Source of the DNA: Burkholderiales bacterium
GTDB taxonomy: Bacteria > Pseudomonadota > Gammaproteobacteria > Burkholderiales > Burkholderiaceae_E
DNA: 52,871 bases
Direction: 5' to 3'
NCBI GenBank assembly: GCA_017307915.1
Contig: JAFKGG010000371.1
Span: 1 to 52,871 of the forward strand
The position numbers and the translations under genes are program-made. The notes beneath the pieces were generated by a model. That model was given only the letters and a program-made list of their open reading frames with translations. It did no database searches and was not told the DNA's origin. Each line of letters starts with the position of its first letter. The stretch's first letter is position 1. This document shows positions 1-6,858 of the stretch, in pieces.

Positions 1-291
1 GTCGACGTCAGCTGCGCCTTTCTCGAACTGATGAATCCCTCGCTGGCCGACGCAGTGGCCGCGGCTGCCGCTGCCGGCGCCCGGCGCATCGCGATCGCGC
101 CGGTGTTCTGGGCCGCCGGCACGCATCTGCGGCGCGACGTGCCGGCGCTGCTGGCGCAGGCGCGCGCAGCGTTTCCGCACGTCAGCATCGACATCTGGCC
201 GGTGCTCGGTGAACGCGAGGCGCTGCTGCGCGCGCTGGCTGACGATTATGGCGCGTCGTGGCGCGCCGGGTCGGGCAAGGCTCCCCCCTGA
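1..291 (+). CDS. cbiX: CbiX-type sirohydrochlorin chelatase, C-terminal part
   Basis: The reading frame is already open at base 1 and ends at a TGA at 289-291, so only the last 96 residues are present and the true start lies outside the window. The fragment reads AFLEL near its beginning, then an Ala-rich helix and IAIAPVFWAAGTHLRRDVP, which matches the C-terminal half of small CbiX/SirB chelatases. These insert cobalt or iron into sirohydrochlorin on the way to cobalamin or siroheme and act in the cytoplasm. The metal-binding His residues of the N-terminal part cannot be checked. The assignment rests on short motifs only. The stop codon lies inside a small hairpin (283-307). Confidence 0.72.
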   Translation, partial: VDVSCAFLELMNPSLADAVAAAAAAGARRIAIAPVFWAAGTHLRRDVPALLAQARAAFPHVSIDIWPVLGEREALLRALADDYGASWRAGSGKAPP

Positions 292-307
292 AACACGGGG
301 TCGACGC
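283..307. repeat. Short hairpin repeat, copy 1
   Basis: CCCCCCTGA is followed after a few bases by GGGGTCGACGC. The C and G runs pair as a short stem around TGAAACA. A very similar element (CCCCCCTGA, five bases, GGGGGTCGACGC) occurs at 34051-34076. Here the TGA is the stop codon of the upstream gene and no strong T-run follows, so it may be a weak terminator or a small dispersed repeat. Confidence 0.45.
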
Positions 308-360
308 TGCTGCGCCGATGCGGTTCAATCCAATATCGGCAGCACGTGTAGTTTTTAGCA

Positions 361-1314
361 GTGAACGACTCCATCGACGGCCTTCTGATCGAACTGTATC
401 GAGGCAGCCGCGAGGTTGGCTGGCGGCAGTTCCAGGATTGGGCGCTCGACCTGTTGCAGACGCGACTGCGCTTCGATTCGGCCTGGTGGGGCAAGGGCAG
501 CTACCACGCCGGCTATGTCCACCATCTGCACCTGTATCGCTGCCGGCCCGAGATCGTCGAGGATTACCGGCGCTGGGTCGATCACGACTTCATGCGCGCC
601 GCGGTGATGAGCCGGCCGGGCGTCTCGGTCAACCTGTCCGACGTGATGAGTCGCGAAGAATTCATCCGTACGCCGGTCTATCGCCATTTCTGCCAGCCGC
701 ATAGCATCGAATGGAGCCTGGCCACGGTGTCGATGGTCGACGAAAAGGCCGGGCTGCTGCAATGGATCTCGCTGCGCCGATCCGACCCCGGCCAGCCCTT
801 CACCGAGGCCGAGCGCCAGCTCAAGCAGCGGCTGGTGCCGCATCTGATCGAGGCCGAGCGCGGCTGCCGTCAATACTTTCTGCGCGAATCAGGTGCGCGG
901 CTGCGCGGCCGCCCTTGGGGCCTGTGCGACGCGCACGGCCAACTGCATGAGATCGGGCCGCAGTTCGTCGATACGCTGCGCCGCGAATGGCCGGATTGGA
1001 GCGGCCCCGAACTGCCGGCGCCGCTGTTCGATGCGTTGCGCGCCGGGCGGCCGTACGACGGCGAGAACATCGTGATCGATACCGAGAGCGTCAACGGCTT
1101 GTACTGCCTCTTCGCACGCAGCCGCACCGCGATCGATTCGCTGAGCCCGCGTGAACGACAAGTAGCAGGGCGCTATGCACGCGGCGAAGACCACGCACGG
1201 ATCGCCAGCAGCCTGGGCGTGTCGCCGGTGACGGTGCGCAACCAGATCCAGTCGGTGTATCGCAAGCTGGGCATCAACAACAAGGCAGAGCTGGCGACGC
1301 GGCTGTCGGTCTAG
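361..1314 (+). CDS. LuxR-family transcriptional regulator
   Basis: This 317-residue protein has a C-terminal LuxR/GerE helix-turn-helix at about residues 261-317, with the family signature LSPRERQV and the recognition-helix segment VSPVTVRNQIQSVYRKLGI. The N-terminal 250 residues contain no recognisable receiver domain (no phosphorylatable Asp pattern), so it is an orphan regulator rather than a two-component response regulator. The segment may be a sensory domain of unknown ligand. The start is a GTG at 361 without a clear Shine-Dalgarno sequence, so the N-terminus is uncertain. The gene is single and convergent with the glutathione peroxidase gene, with 19 bases between the two stops. Its targets cannot be inferred. 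Confidence 0.85.
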   Translation: MNDSIDGLLIELYRGSREVGWRQFQDWALDLLQTRLRFDSAWWGKGSYHAGYVHHLHLYRCRPEIVEDYRRWVDHDFMRAAVMSRPGVSVNLSDVMSREEFIRTPVYRHFCQPHSIEWSLATVSMVDEKAGLLQWISLRRSDPGQPFTEAERQLKQRLVPHLIEAERGCRQYFLRESGARLRGRPWGLCDAHGQLHEIGPQFVDTLRREWPDWSGPELPAPLFDALRAGRPYDGENIVIDTESVNGLYCLFARSRTAIDSLSPRERQVAGRYARGEDHARIASSLGVSPVTVRNQIQSVYRKLGINNKAELATRLSV

Positions 1315-1333
1315 CCAAGGGCGCCGGCGCGCG

Positions 1334-1813
1334 TCAGAGCAGCTTTTCGATCGCCGGCGCCAGTTCAGCCGGCGCCGTGGTCGGCGCGAAGCGCTCGACG
1401 ACGCGGCCGTCGCGATCGATCAGGAACTTGGTGAAGTTCCACTTGATCGCTTCGGTGCCGAGCAAGCCCGGCGCCTGCTTGCGCAACCAGCGATACAGCG
1501 GATGCGCGCCGTCGCCGTTGACCTCGATCTTGGCGAACATCGGAAAGCTCACGCCGTACTGCGTTTCGCAGAATTGGCCGATCTGCGCCGCATCGCCCGG
1601 CTCCTGCCCGCCGAACTGATTGCACGGAAAGCCCAGCACCTCGAAGCCGCGCTCGCGGTATTGCTGGTACAGCGTTTCCAGGCCGGCATACTGCGGCGTC
1701 AACCCGCACTGGCTGGCCGTGTTGACGATCAGCAGCACCTGGCCGCGATACTCGGCCAGCGAACGCGGCGCGCCGGCCAGCGTATCAGCGTCGAAATCGT
1801 AGAGGGTGGTCAC
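1334..1813 (-). CDS. Glutathione peroxidase family protein
   Basis: 159 residues, the usual length of bacterial GPx/BtuE proteins, which reduce hydroperoxides with thiols (glutathione or thioredoxin). The Cys-type active site is visible: NTASQCG with Cys36, FPCNQFGGQEPG with Gln70, and KWNFTKF with Trp125 and Asn126, completing the catalytic tetrad of the family. I chose the GTG at 1813 because it overlaps the TGA of the upstream EamA gene as GTGA and has GGAGG nine bases upstream. The longer frame upstream is antisense-shifted coding sequence of the EamA gene and lacks homology. The overlap implies co-translation with the exporter gene. There is no signal peptide, so it is probably cytoplasmic. 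Confidence 0.9.
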   Translation of the reverse strand: MTTLYDFDADTLAGAPRSLAEYRGQVLLIVNTASQCGLTPQYAGLETLYQQYRERGFEVLGFPCNQFGGQEPGDAAQIGQFCETQYGVSFPMFAKIEVNGDGAHPLYRWLRKQAPGLLGTEAIKWNFTKFLIDRDGRVVERFAPTTAPAELAPAIEKLL

Positions 1814-2730
1814 GAGTGGGATCCTCCAGTGTTTGCGGCAGCGCCGGCGGGCGTGCGCCGCGACAGCGCAGCCGACAGGGTCGCGCCCAGAATCAGCGCG
1901 CCGCCGATCAGCGTACGCGCATCCAGCCGCTCGCCGCTCAGCCACGCCGACGAAGCGGCGGCGAAGGCTACTTCCGACAGCATGATGATCGAGGTGACCG
2001 CCGCCGGCAGCCGCGCCGCGCCATATTGCAGCCCGAAATTGGCGGCCAGCAGCACCAGCGCCAAGCCCGCGACACCGGACACCCACAGCGGCGTCGGCGC
2101 GGGCACGAAGGCGATGCGGCCGGCTGCGCTCATGGCCAGCGCGATCGCGGTGGCGACCACGAAGCCGCCGAAGAACATCGCCAACGCGCGCGTGTCGTCA
2201 CTGCTGTCGCGATAGCGGCGCACCAGCACGTTGACGCCGGCGAAGGCGGCGCCGCCGACCAGCCCCAGCCAGTCGGCCAGCGAACCCGGCAGCGGCAGGC
2301 CGATGGCGGGTTGCCACAGCACGATCAGCGCGCCGGCCAGCGCCATGCCGACGCGCGCCAGCGCGGCGGGCGGTACGGTCTCGCGCAGCAGCACGCGAGC
2401 CAGCAGCAGCGACCACACCGGCATCAGGTAGAACAGCAGCACGACGCGCACCACCTCGCCGACCATCACGCCCCAGTTGAAGGCGGCGTTGGTGGCGCCC
2501 GAAGCCAGCACCAGCCACCACAGCGCCGGCCGCCGCAGCAGCCCCAGCCAGGCGCGCGGCCGCCACAGCGTGATGACGAGGGTGGAGAACAGGAACGCCA
2601 GCCCGGTGGCCCACAGGCTGTGCAGGCCAAGTGCGTTGAGCTGCCGGAACGGCCACCACGACACGCCCCCGACGAAGGCATTGAACAGCAGGCAAGCGAG
2701 CGCGAGCGGCGGAAGGGCTAGGCGGGACAT
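1810..2730 (-). CDS. EamA-family (DMT) membrane transporter
   Basis: 306 residues with about ten hydrophobic helices arranged as two EamA-type halves, the architecture of the drug/metabolite transporter superfamily of inner-membrane exporters. Typical segments include FSTLVITLWRPRAWL in the first half and a C-terminal repeat with SEVAFAAASSAWLSGE followed by the conserved Gly-Gly-Ala-Leu-Ile pattern. The substrate of such proteins (amino acids, metabolites, drugs) cannot be read from sequence. The ATG at 2730 opens the gene. Its stop overlaps the GTG of the glutathione peroxidase gene by four bases, so the two form a coupled pair. The neighbour upstream on the same strand is rpoH, separated by a terminator. 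Confidence 0.88.
   Translation of the reverse strand: MSRLALPPLALACLLFNAFVGGVSWWPFRQLNALGLHSLWATGLAFLFSTLVITLWRPRAWLGLLRRPALWWLVLASGATNAAFNWGVMVGEVVRVVLLFYLMPVWSLLLARVLLRETVPPAALARVGMALAGALIVLWQPAIGLPLPGSLADWLGLVGGAAFAGVNVLVRRYRDSSDDTRALAMFFGGFVVATAIALAMSAAGRIAFVPAPTPLWVSGVAGLALVLLAANFGLQYGAARLPAAVTSIIMLSEVAFAAASSAWLSGERLDARTLIGGALILGATLSAALSRRTPAGAAANTGGSHS
1823..1827 (-). promoter_or_regulatory. Ribosome binding site deciding the GPx start
   Basis: GGAGG on the minus strand lies nine bases before the GTG at 1813, inside the end of the EamA coding region. It supports the short GTG start of the peroxidase over the longer upstream frame. Confidence 0.7.
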
Positions 2731-2802
2731 TGGCCGCGAGCATACTGCATCGGGACCAGGGATGCGCTCAGGCGCTGCCGCGCGGCATGCTCAAGCCGTC
2801 AC

Positions 2803-2838
2803 AAAGAAAAAGCCGCCGGGGGAAGATCCGTCGGCGGC
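2803..2838 (-). terminator. Intrinsic terminator of rpoH
   Basis: On the minus strand CGCCGAC-type stem sequence (GCCGCCG paired with CGGCGGC, seven perfect pairs, 13-base loop) is followed directly by TTTTTCTTT. It lies 62 bases past the rpoH stop and before the EamA gene on the same strand, so it should separate the two transcripts. Confidence 0.8.
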
Positions 2839-2900
2839 CAAGAGGAGGGAGGAAACTACCAACGTCGCCGCCCCGAGGGGGTTGGGAACGGCGACCTGGG

Positions 2901-3800
2901 TTAGACGTACGAGGCGAGTGCGCCTTTCATCTTCTGCAGCGCCTTGGTCTCGATCTGGCGGATGCGCTCGGCCGATACGCCGAACTCGTCAGCCAGCTCG
3001 TGCAGCGTCAGCGAGCCACCGTCGGCTTCGTCGCGCAGCCAGCGCGCCTCGATGATGCGGCGGCTGCGCGCGTCGAGCGCGGACAGCGCCTGCTCGATGC
3101 CTTCGCCTTGCAGCCGATCATATTCGCGCGATTCGATCACCTGCGTGGGCTCGGAATGGGCTGCCGCCAGCCACGAGATCGGCGCATAGCTTTCCTCGCC
3201 GCTGTCGTCGGTATGGCCTTCGAGCGCGACGTCCTGCCCCGACAGGCGCGTCTCCATCTCGATCACGTCTTTGCCCTGCACGTTGAGCTGGCGCGCAATC
3301 TCGTCGATCTGCGCCGGCGACAGCGTGTGCGCGTCGGCCTTGTGCGAACGCAGATTGAAGAACAGCTTGCGCTGCGCCTTGGTGGTGGCCACCTTCAGCA
3401 TGCGCCAGTTCTTCAGGATGTACTCATGGATCTCGGCCTTGATCCAGTGCATGGCGAACGACACCAGGCGCACGCCGCGTTCCGGGTCGAAGCGCTTGAC
3501 TGCTTTCATCAGGCCGATGTTGCCTTCCTGGATCAGATCGGCGTGCGGCAGGCCATAGCCCAGATACTGGCGTGCCACCGAGACCACCAGGCGCAGGTGC
3601 GACATGACCAGCTCGCGCGCCGCGTCCAGGTCGTTGTCTTCGCGAAAACGGCGGGCCAGCGACACTTCCTGCTCGGCGCTGAGCATCGGCAAGCGGTGCA
3701 CGGCCGAGATGTAGGCGTCCAGATTCCCGACGGCCGGCAGCGCCAGCGACGCGCTGGCGTGGCCAGTGGACACGAGAGCAGTCGAATTCCGTTTGGACAT
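2901..3800 (-). CDS. rpoH: RNA polymerase heat-shock sigma factor RpoH (sigma-32)
   Basis: 299 residues, close to the usual 285-310. Sigma region 2 is clear (HLRLVVSVARQYLGYG, LIQEGNIGLMKAVKRFDPER), as is the family-specific RpoH box QRKLFFNLR, which separates it from other group 3 sigma factors. The C-terminal region 4 carries a helix-turn-helix around LHELADEFGVSAERIRQIE. It directs RNA polymerase to chaperone and protease promoters. I chose the ATG at 3800, preceded by AAGGAAA, instead of the longer frame from 3872, whose extra N-terminus does not resemble the family. The promoter region contains a CIRCE element (3882-3908), so HrcA probably controls transcription. A terminator follows at 2803-2838. 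Confidence 0.95.
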   Translation of the reverse strand: MSKRNSTALVSTGHASASLALPAVGNLDAYISAVHRLPMLSAEQEVSLARRFREDNDLDAARELVMSHLRLVVSVARQYLGYGLPHADLIQEGNIGLMKAVKRFDPERGVRLVSFAMHWIKAEIHEYILKNWRMLKVATTKAQRKLFFNLRSHKADAHTLSPAQIDEIARQLNVQGKDVIEMETRLSGQDVALEGHTDDSGEESYAPISWLAAAHSEPTQVIESREYDRLQGEGIEQALSALDARSRRIIEARWLRDEADGGSLTLHELADEFGVSAERIRQIETKALQKMKGALASYV

Positions 3801-3878
3801 GGATGCGTTTCCTTTTCTCGCCCGGGGTATCGCCTTCAAGGTCTTGATGACCCATGGGTCAGTTCCGGGCACAGCGCA

Positions 3879-3908
3879 ACATTAGCACTCTCGGGGCGGG
3901 AGTGCCAA
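3879..3908 (-). promoter_or_regulatory. Candidate sigma-70 promoter of rpoH, overlapping CIRCE
   Basis: On the minus strand TTGGCA (3903-3908, the left arm of CIRCE) is followed by 18 bases and TAATGT (3879-3884). A -35 box inside the HrcA operator would explain repression by occlusion. The -10 match is only moderate. Confidence 0.45.
3882..3908 (-). promoter_or_regulatory. CIRCE element (HrcA operator) upstream of rpoH
   Basis: Read on the rpoH strand the sequence is TTGGCACTC-N9-GAGTGCTAA, one base off the perfect inverted repeat TTAGCACTC-N9-GAGTGCTAA that HrcA binds. It lies about 80 bases before the rpoH start. CIRCE normally represses groESL or dnaK operons when no unfolded protein is present; here it would make the sigma factor itself HrcA-controlled. 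Confidence 0.9.
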
Positions 3909-4013
3909 TAAAACCTTCCGATCAGCATGATCGACGCAGACGATCGGCGGCGGCGCAGTCTTGCGGCCCGCGCGCCGGCGCCGGGCCATGCCGGCCGACG
4001 ACTCTGAAATCTG

Positions 4014-4046
4014 TTGCAAGTATATGAATTATAATGAAAAATATTC
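4014..4046 (+). promoter_or_regulatory. AT-rich promoter island upstream of maiA
   Basis: A conspicuously AT-rich stretch in GC-rich DNA contains TTGCAA (4014-4019), TATAAT (4030-4035) and TATTCT further on. The perfect -10 hexamer lies 54 bases before the maiA start, but the -35 partner has no good spacing. It is probably the maiA promoter, and could also read toward rpoH. Confidence 0.4.
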
Positions 4047-4088
4047 TATCCCTCAGAACACCCACACCACCCGAGGATGAGGCATCGC

Positions 4089-4736
4089 ATGCTGAAGCTC
4101 TACACCTATTTCCGCAGTTCGGCCGCTTTCCGCGTGCGTATCGCCCTGAACCTGAAAGGCCTTTCCTGGGAGCCCGAGGTGATCTGGCTGCCCGACGGCG
4201 AGCAGGCCGGCGATGCTTACCGCGCCGTCAACCCACAGGGCCTGGTGCCCTTGCTGGTCGACGGTGACCAGCGGATCGCGCAGTCGCTGGCCATCATCGA
4301 GTATCTGGACGAAACCAAACCGGGCCCCAAGCTGCTGCCGGCCGATCCGCAGGGCCGCGCGCGCGTGCGCTCGCTGGCGATGCTGATCGCTGCCGACATC
4401 CATCCGCTGAACAATCTGCGCGTGCTCAACTACCTGCGCCAGTCGGTGCAGGCCGACAAGGCCACCGTCGACACCTGGTATCGGCACTGGTGCACCGAAG
4501 GGCTGGCCGGCTATGAGCGGCAGCTGGCCGACGGCCGTGCCGGGCGTTTCTCGCACGGCGACGAGGTCAGCCTGGCCGACGTCTGCCTGGTGCCGCAGAT
4601 CTTCAACGCGCGCCGCTTCGAGACGCCGCTGGCGGCATTCCCGCGCACTTTGCGCGTGTTCGACGAGTGCATGAAGCTCGAGGCGTTCCAGAAGGCACTG
4701 CCCGAGGCGCAGCCGGAGGCGGCCCGGGCGGCTTGA
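4089..4736 (+). CDS. maiA: Maleylacetoacetate isomerase (zeta-class GST)
   Basis: 215 residues, the typical length. The zeta-class signature near the N-terminus is plain: YTYFRSSAAFRVRIALNLKG, including the Ser pair that activates glutathione, followed by NPQGLVPLL and QSLAIIEYLDE of the thioredoxin-like domain. The all-helical C-terminal domain carries EVSLADVCLVPQIFNARRF, usual for MaiA. The enzyme isomerises maleylacetoacetate to fumarylacetoacetate in tyrosine or homogentisate breakdown; related enzymes act on maleylpyruvate. The ATG at 4089 is chosen because GAGG lies six bases upstream; an in-frame ATG at 4077 is less likely. No other tyrosine-degradation gene is adjacent, so the exact substrate is inferred. 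Confidence 0.88.
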   Translation: MLKLYTYFRSSAAFRVRIALNLKGLSWEPEVIWLPDGEQAGDAYRAVNPQGLVPLLVDGDQRIAQSLAIIEYLDETKPGPKLLPADPQGRARVRSLAMLIAADIHPLNNLRVLNYLRQSVQADKATVDTWYRHWCTEGLAGYERQLADGRAGRFSHGDEVSLADVCLVPQIFNARRFETPLAAFPRTLRVFDECMKLEAFQKALPEAQPEAARAA

Positions 4737-4865
4737 GCGAGCCGGTCGAGCGGCGCCTGTCGCCCGACTGGCGGAGCGCCCAGGCGGGCTGGTCGGGCAT
4801 AGCATCGGTGGGTAAACACGGCTGTTGCACTGTCGACAACGGCCGGTCGCAGGAAGCCCGCCAGC

Positions 4866-5600
4866 ATGTCGCCGAATTTGCCTCACGAGTTGCCGTTCAC
4901 GGTGCGGATCGTGCGTACCGAAGAAGATCTGCGCCGTGCCGTCGCGGTGCGTGCAGACGCCCTGCGTGAGCGTCTGCCGGAGGCCGACGGCATCTTCGTG
5001 TCGCCGGAAGAGGAAGACTTCCAACCGAATACCGTGCTGCTGCTGGCTGCCTCGCAGCGCGACGGCAGCCCGCTGGGCAGCCTGCGCATGATGACCAGCG
5101 AGCGCGGCAAGCGCCTGACCGTGGAGCGCGCGCTCGAACTGCCCGAAACGCTGCGCGGCCAGTCGATCGCCGAAGCCTCGCGCCTGGCGGTGCGCGCAGA
5201 CCGCGGCGGCACCGTCGTGCGCATGATGCTGTGGAAGGCCTTCCATCGCTATTGCCTGGCGATGCAGATCAACCGGATGCTGATCGCCGTACGCGACAGC
5301 GAGGTGCGGCTGTACGAATCGTTCGGTTTTGCCGATGCCGTGCCCGGCGGCTTGAACGTGAGCTCGGGTCGTTCCGGCGCCGAGATGCGGCGCGTGTTGA
5401 CGCTGGGCGTGTTCGAGCCGCTGCAACGCGCCGAGATTCGCGCGCATCCCTTGTACGATTTCTTCTTCACCGAGCGGCACGCCGAGATCGAGGTGTTCTC
5501 GTCGGTGGCCAGCCGCTGGAATGCACCGCGCGTGCGCACGCAGCCCTTGCCCGACCACGCGCGCATCGCCGAGCAGCTCGAAAAACTCGCCTTCGTCTGA
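4866..5600 (+). CDS. GNAT-fold acyltransferase of the FeeM / acyl-HSL-synthase-like type
   Basis: 244 residues. The region around residues 10-160 resembles the FeeM-like N-acyl amino acid synthase fold: an Arg-rich entry (VRIVRTEEDLRRAVAVRADAL), LGSLRMM, then AEASRLAVRADRGG and a segment ending in ESFGFADA. These features are also shared with autoinducer synthases and with acyltransferases linked to exopolysaccharide systems. Such enzymes transfer a fatty acyl group to an amine, but donor and acceptor are unknown here. It has no signal peptide. The stop is one base from the convergent ftsY stop. The gene has no obvious operon partner. OlsB at 14.5 kb is a second, distinct acyltransferase of the same broad fold. 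Confidence 0.68.
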   Translation: MSPNLPHELPFTVRIVRTEEDLRRAVAVRADALRERLPEADGIFVSPEEEDFQPNTVLLLAASQRDGSPLGSLRMMTSERGKRLTVERALELPETLRGQSIAEASRLAVRADRGGTVVRMMLWKAFHRYCLAMQINRMLIAVRDSEVRLYESFGFADAVPGGLNVSSGRSGAEMRRVLTLGVFEPLQRAEIRAHPLYDFFFTERHAEIEVFSSVASRWNAPRVRTQPLPDHARIAEQLEKLAFV

Positions 5601-5601
5601 G

Positions 5602-6822
5602 TCAGTCCAGCAGCGCGCTGGCGAATTCCTCGGCCGAGAAGGCCTGCAAGTCGTCGATGCCTTCGCCCACGCCGATGAAATACACCGGGATCGGCTTGTC
5701 GCGCCGCGTATAGGCCAGCGCTGCCAGCGCGCCGCCTTTGGCGGTACCGTCGAGTTTGGTCACGACCAGGCCGGTCAGGCCGATCGCTTCGTCGAAGGCC
5801 TTGACCTGAGCCAGCATGTTCTGGCCGGTATTGCCATCGAGCACGGCCAGCGCCTCGTGCGGCGCGCCATCCATCGCCTTGGCGGTGACGCGGCGGATCT
5901 TCTTCAGCTCTTCCATCAGGTGCAACTGCGTCGGCAGCCGGCCTGCGGTGTCGATCATCACCACGCCGGTGCGACGTGCGCGGCCTGCCGTGACGGCGTC
6001 GAAGGCGACTGCAGCCGGGTCGCCGCCGGCCTGCGCGATCACTTCGACGCTGTTGCGTGCACCCCATTCGGCAAGCTGCTCGCGCGCGGCGGCGCGGAAC
6101 GTATCGCCGGCAGCCAGCAGAATCGTCTTGCCTTCGCGCTGCAGATGGCGGGCCAGCTTGCCGATCGACGTCGTCTTGCCGGCGCCGTTGACGCCGGCGA
6201 TCATCAGCACCAGCGGCTCGGCGCGGTCGATGTCCATCGGACGCTCGAGCGGTTTCAGCAACTCCACGAGTAGCTCGCGCAGCGCCTGCTTGACCTGCGC
6301 GCCGTCGCTCAGTCGCTGCTGGCGCACGCGCGTCTGCAGCTCGCGCATCAGCCAGTCGGTGGTTTCGACGCCGGCGTCGCTGACCAGCAGCGCCGATTCC
6401 AGCTCTTCGAACAGCGCGTCGTCCACCCGTACGGTCGAGAACAGGCCGGCCAGATTGCTGCGGGTCTTGGACAGGCCCTGCCGCAGCCGCGACATCCAGG
6501 AATTGCGCTCGGGCGCCGGCGGGGCCAGCACGAGTTCGGCGCTTGCCGGGGCTTCTTCCGCGACGGATCCCCCCGCAGCCGGGGCTGGCTCAGAGCCGGC
6601 CGGCGCGAACGCGGCTGGCGCAACTGGGCGCGCCGCAGACGGCGCTGGCGCAGATAGCCCTGGCGCGGCCGATGTTTCAGCCGTGACAGGACGATCGCCG
6701 TCCCGCGCCAACGCAGCCGCCGCCTCGGATTCGGCGGTGACGGCAGTGGGCGCAACGGGGGACTCGACCGGGGCCGCGGCAGGTGGGGCCGCGGGCTTTT
6801 TTCGACGCAGGAATCCGAACAT
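5602..6822 (-). CDS. ftsY: Signal recognition particle receptor FtsY
   Basis: 406 residues. The C-terminal NG domain is complete: G1 GVNGAGKTT at 210-218, DTFRAAAREQL at 240-250, G3 DTAGR at 291-295 and G4 TKLDG at 355-359. It is the membrane-associated GTPase that receives ribosome-SRP complexes and passes nascent membrane proteins to SecYEG. The N-terminal 105 residues begin MFGFLRRKK and continue as a Pro/Ala-rich low-complexity stretch, replacing the acidic A domain of E. coli FtsY. I used the ATG at 6822; the much longer frame reaching 9960 is antisense to the peptidase genes. It is divergent from the M16 gene with only 36 bases between starts. Confidence 0.95.
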   Translation of the reverse strand: MFGFLRRKKPAAPPAAAPVESPVAPTAVTAESEAAAALARDGDRPVTAETSAAPGLSAPAPSAARPVAPAAFAPAGSEPAPAAGGSVAEEAPASAELVLAPPAPERNSWMSRLRQGLSKTRSNLAGLFSTVRVDDALFEELESALLVSDAGVETTDWLMRELQTRVRQQRLSDGAQVKQALRELLVELLKPLERPMDIDRAEPLVLMIAGVNGAGKTTSIGKLARHLQREGKTILLAAGDTFRAAAREQLAEWGARNSVEVIAQAGGDPAAVAFDAVTAGRARRTGVVMIDTAGRLPTQLHLMEELKKIRRVTAKAMDGAPHEALAVLDGNTGQNMLAQVKAFDEAIGLTGLVVTKLDGTAKGGALAALAYTRRDKPIPVYFIGVGEGIDDLQAFSAEEFASALLD

Positions 6823-6858
6823 GGCTACACTCCCCATGAATTCTAACCGCGCCCGCCG

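Noticed and set aside
3801-3880. Sigma-32 promoter or RNA thermometer for rpoH
   Set aside because: CTTGAA at 3835-3840 has CCCC only seven bases later, far too close for a sigma-32 promoter, and no structure masking the ribosome binding site was evident by eye.
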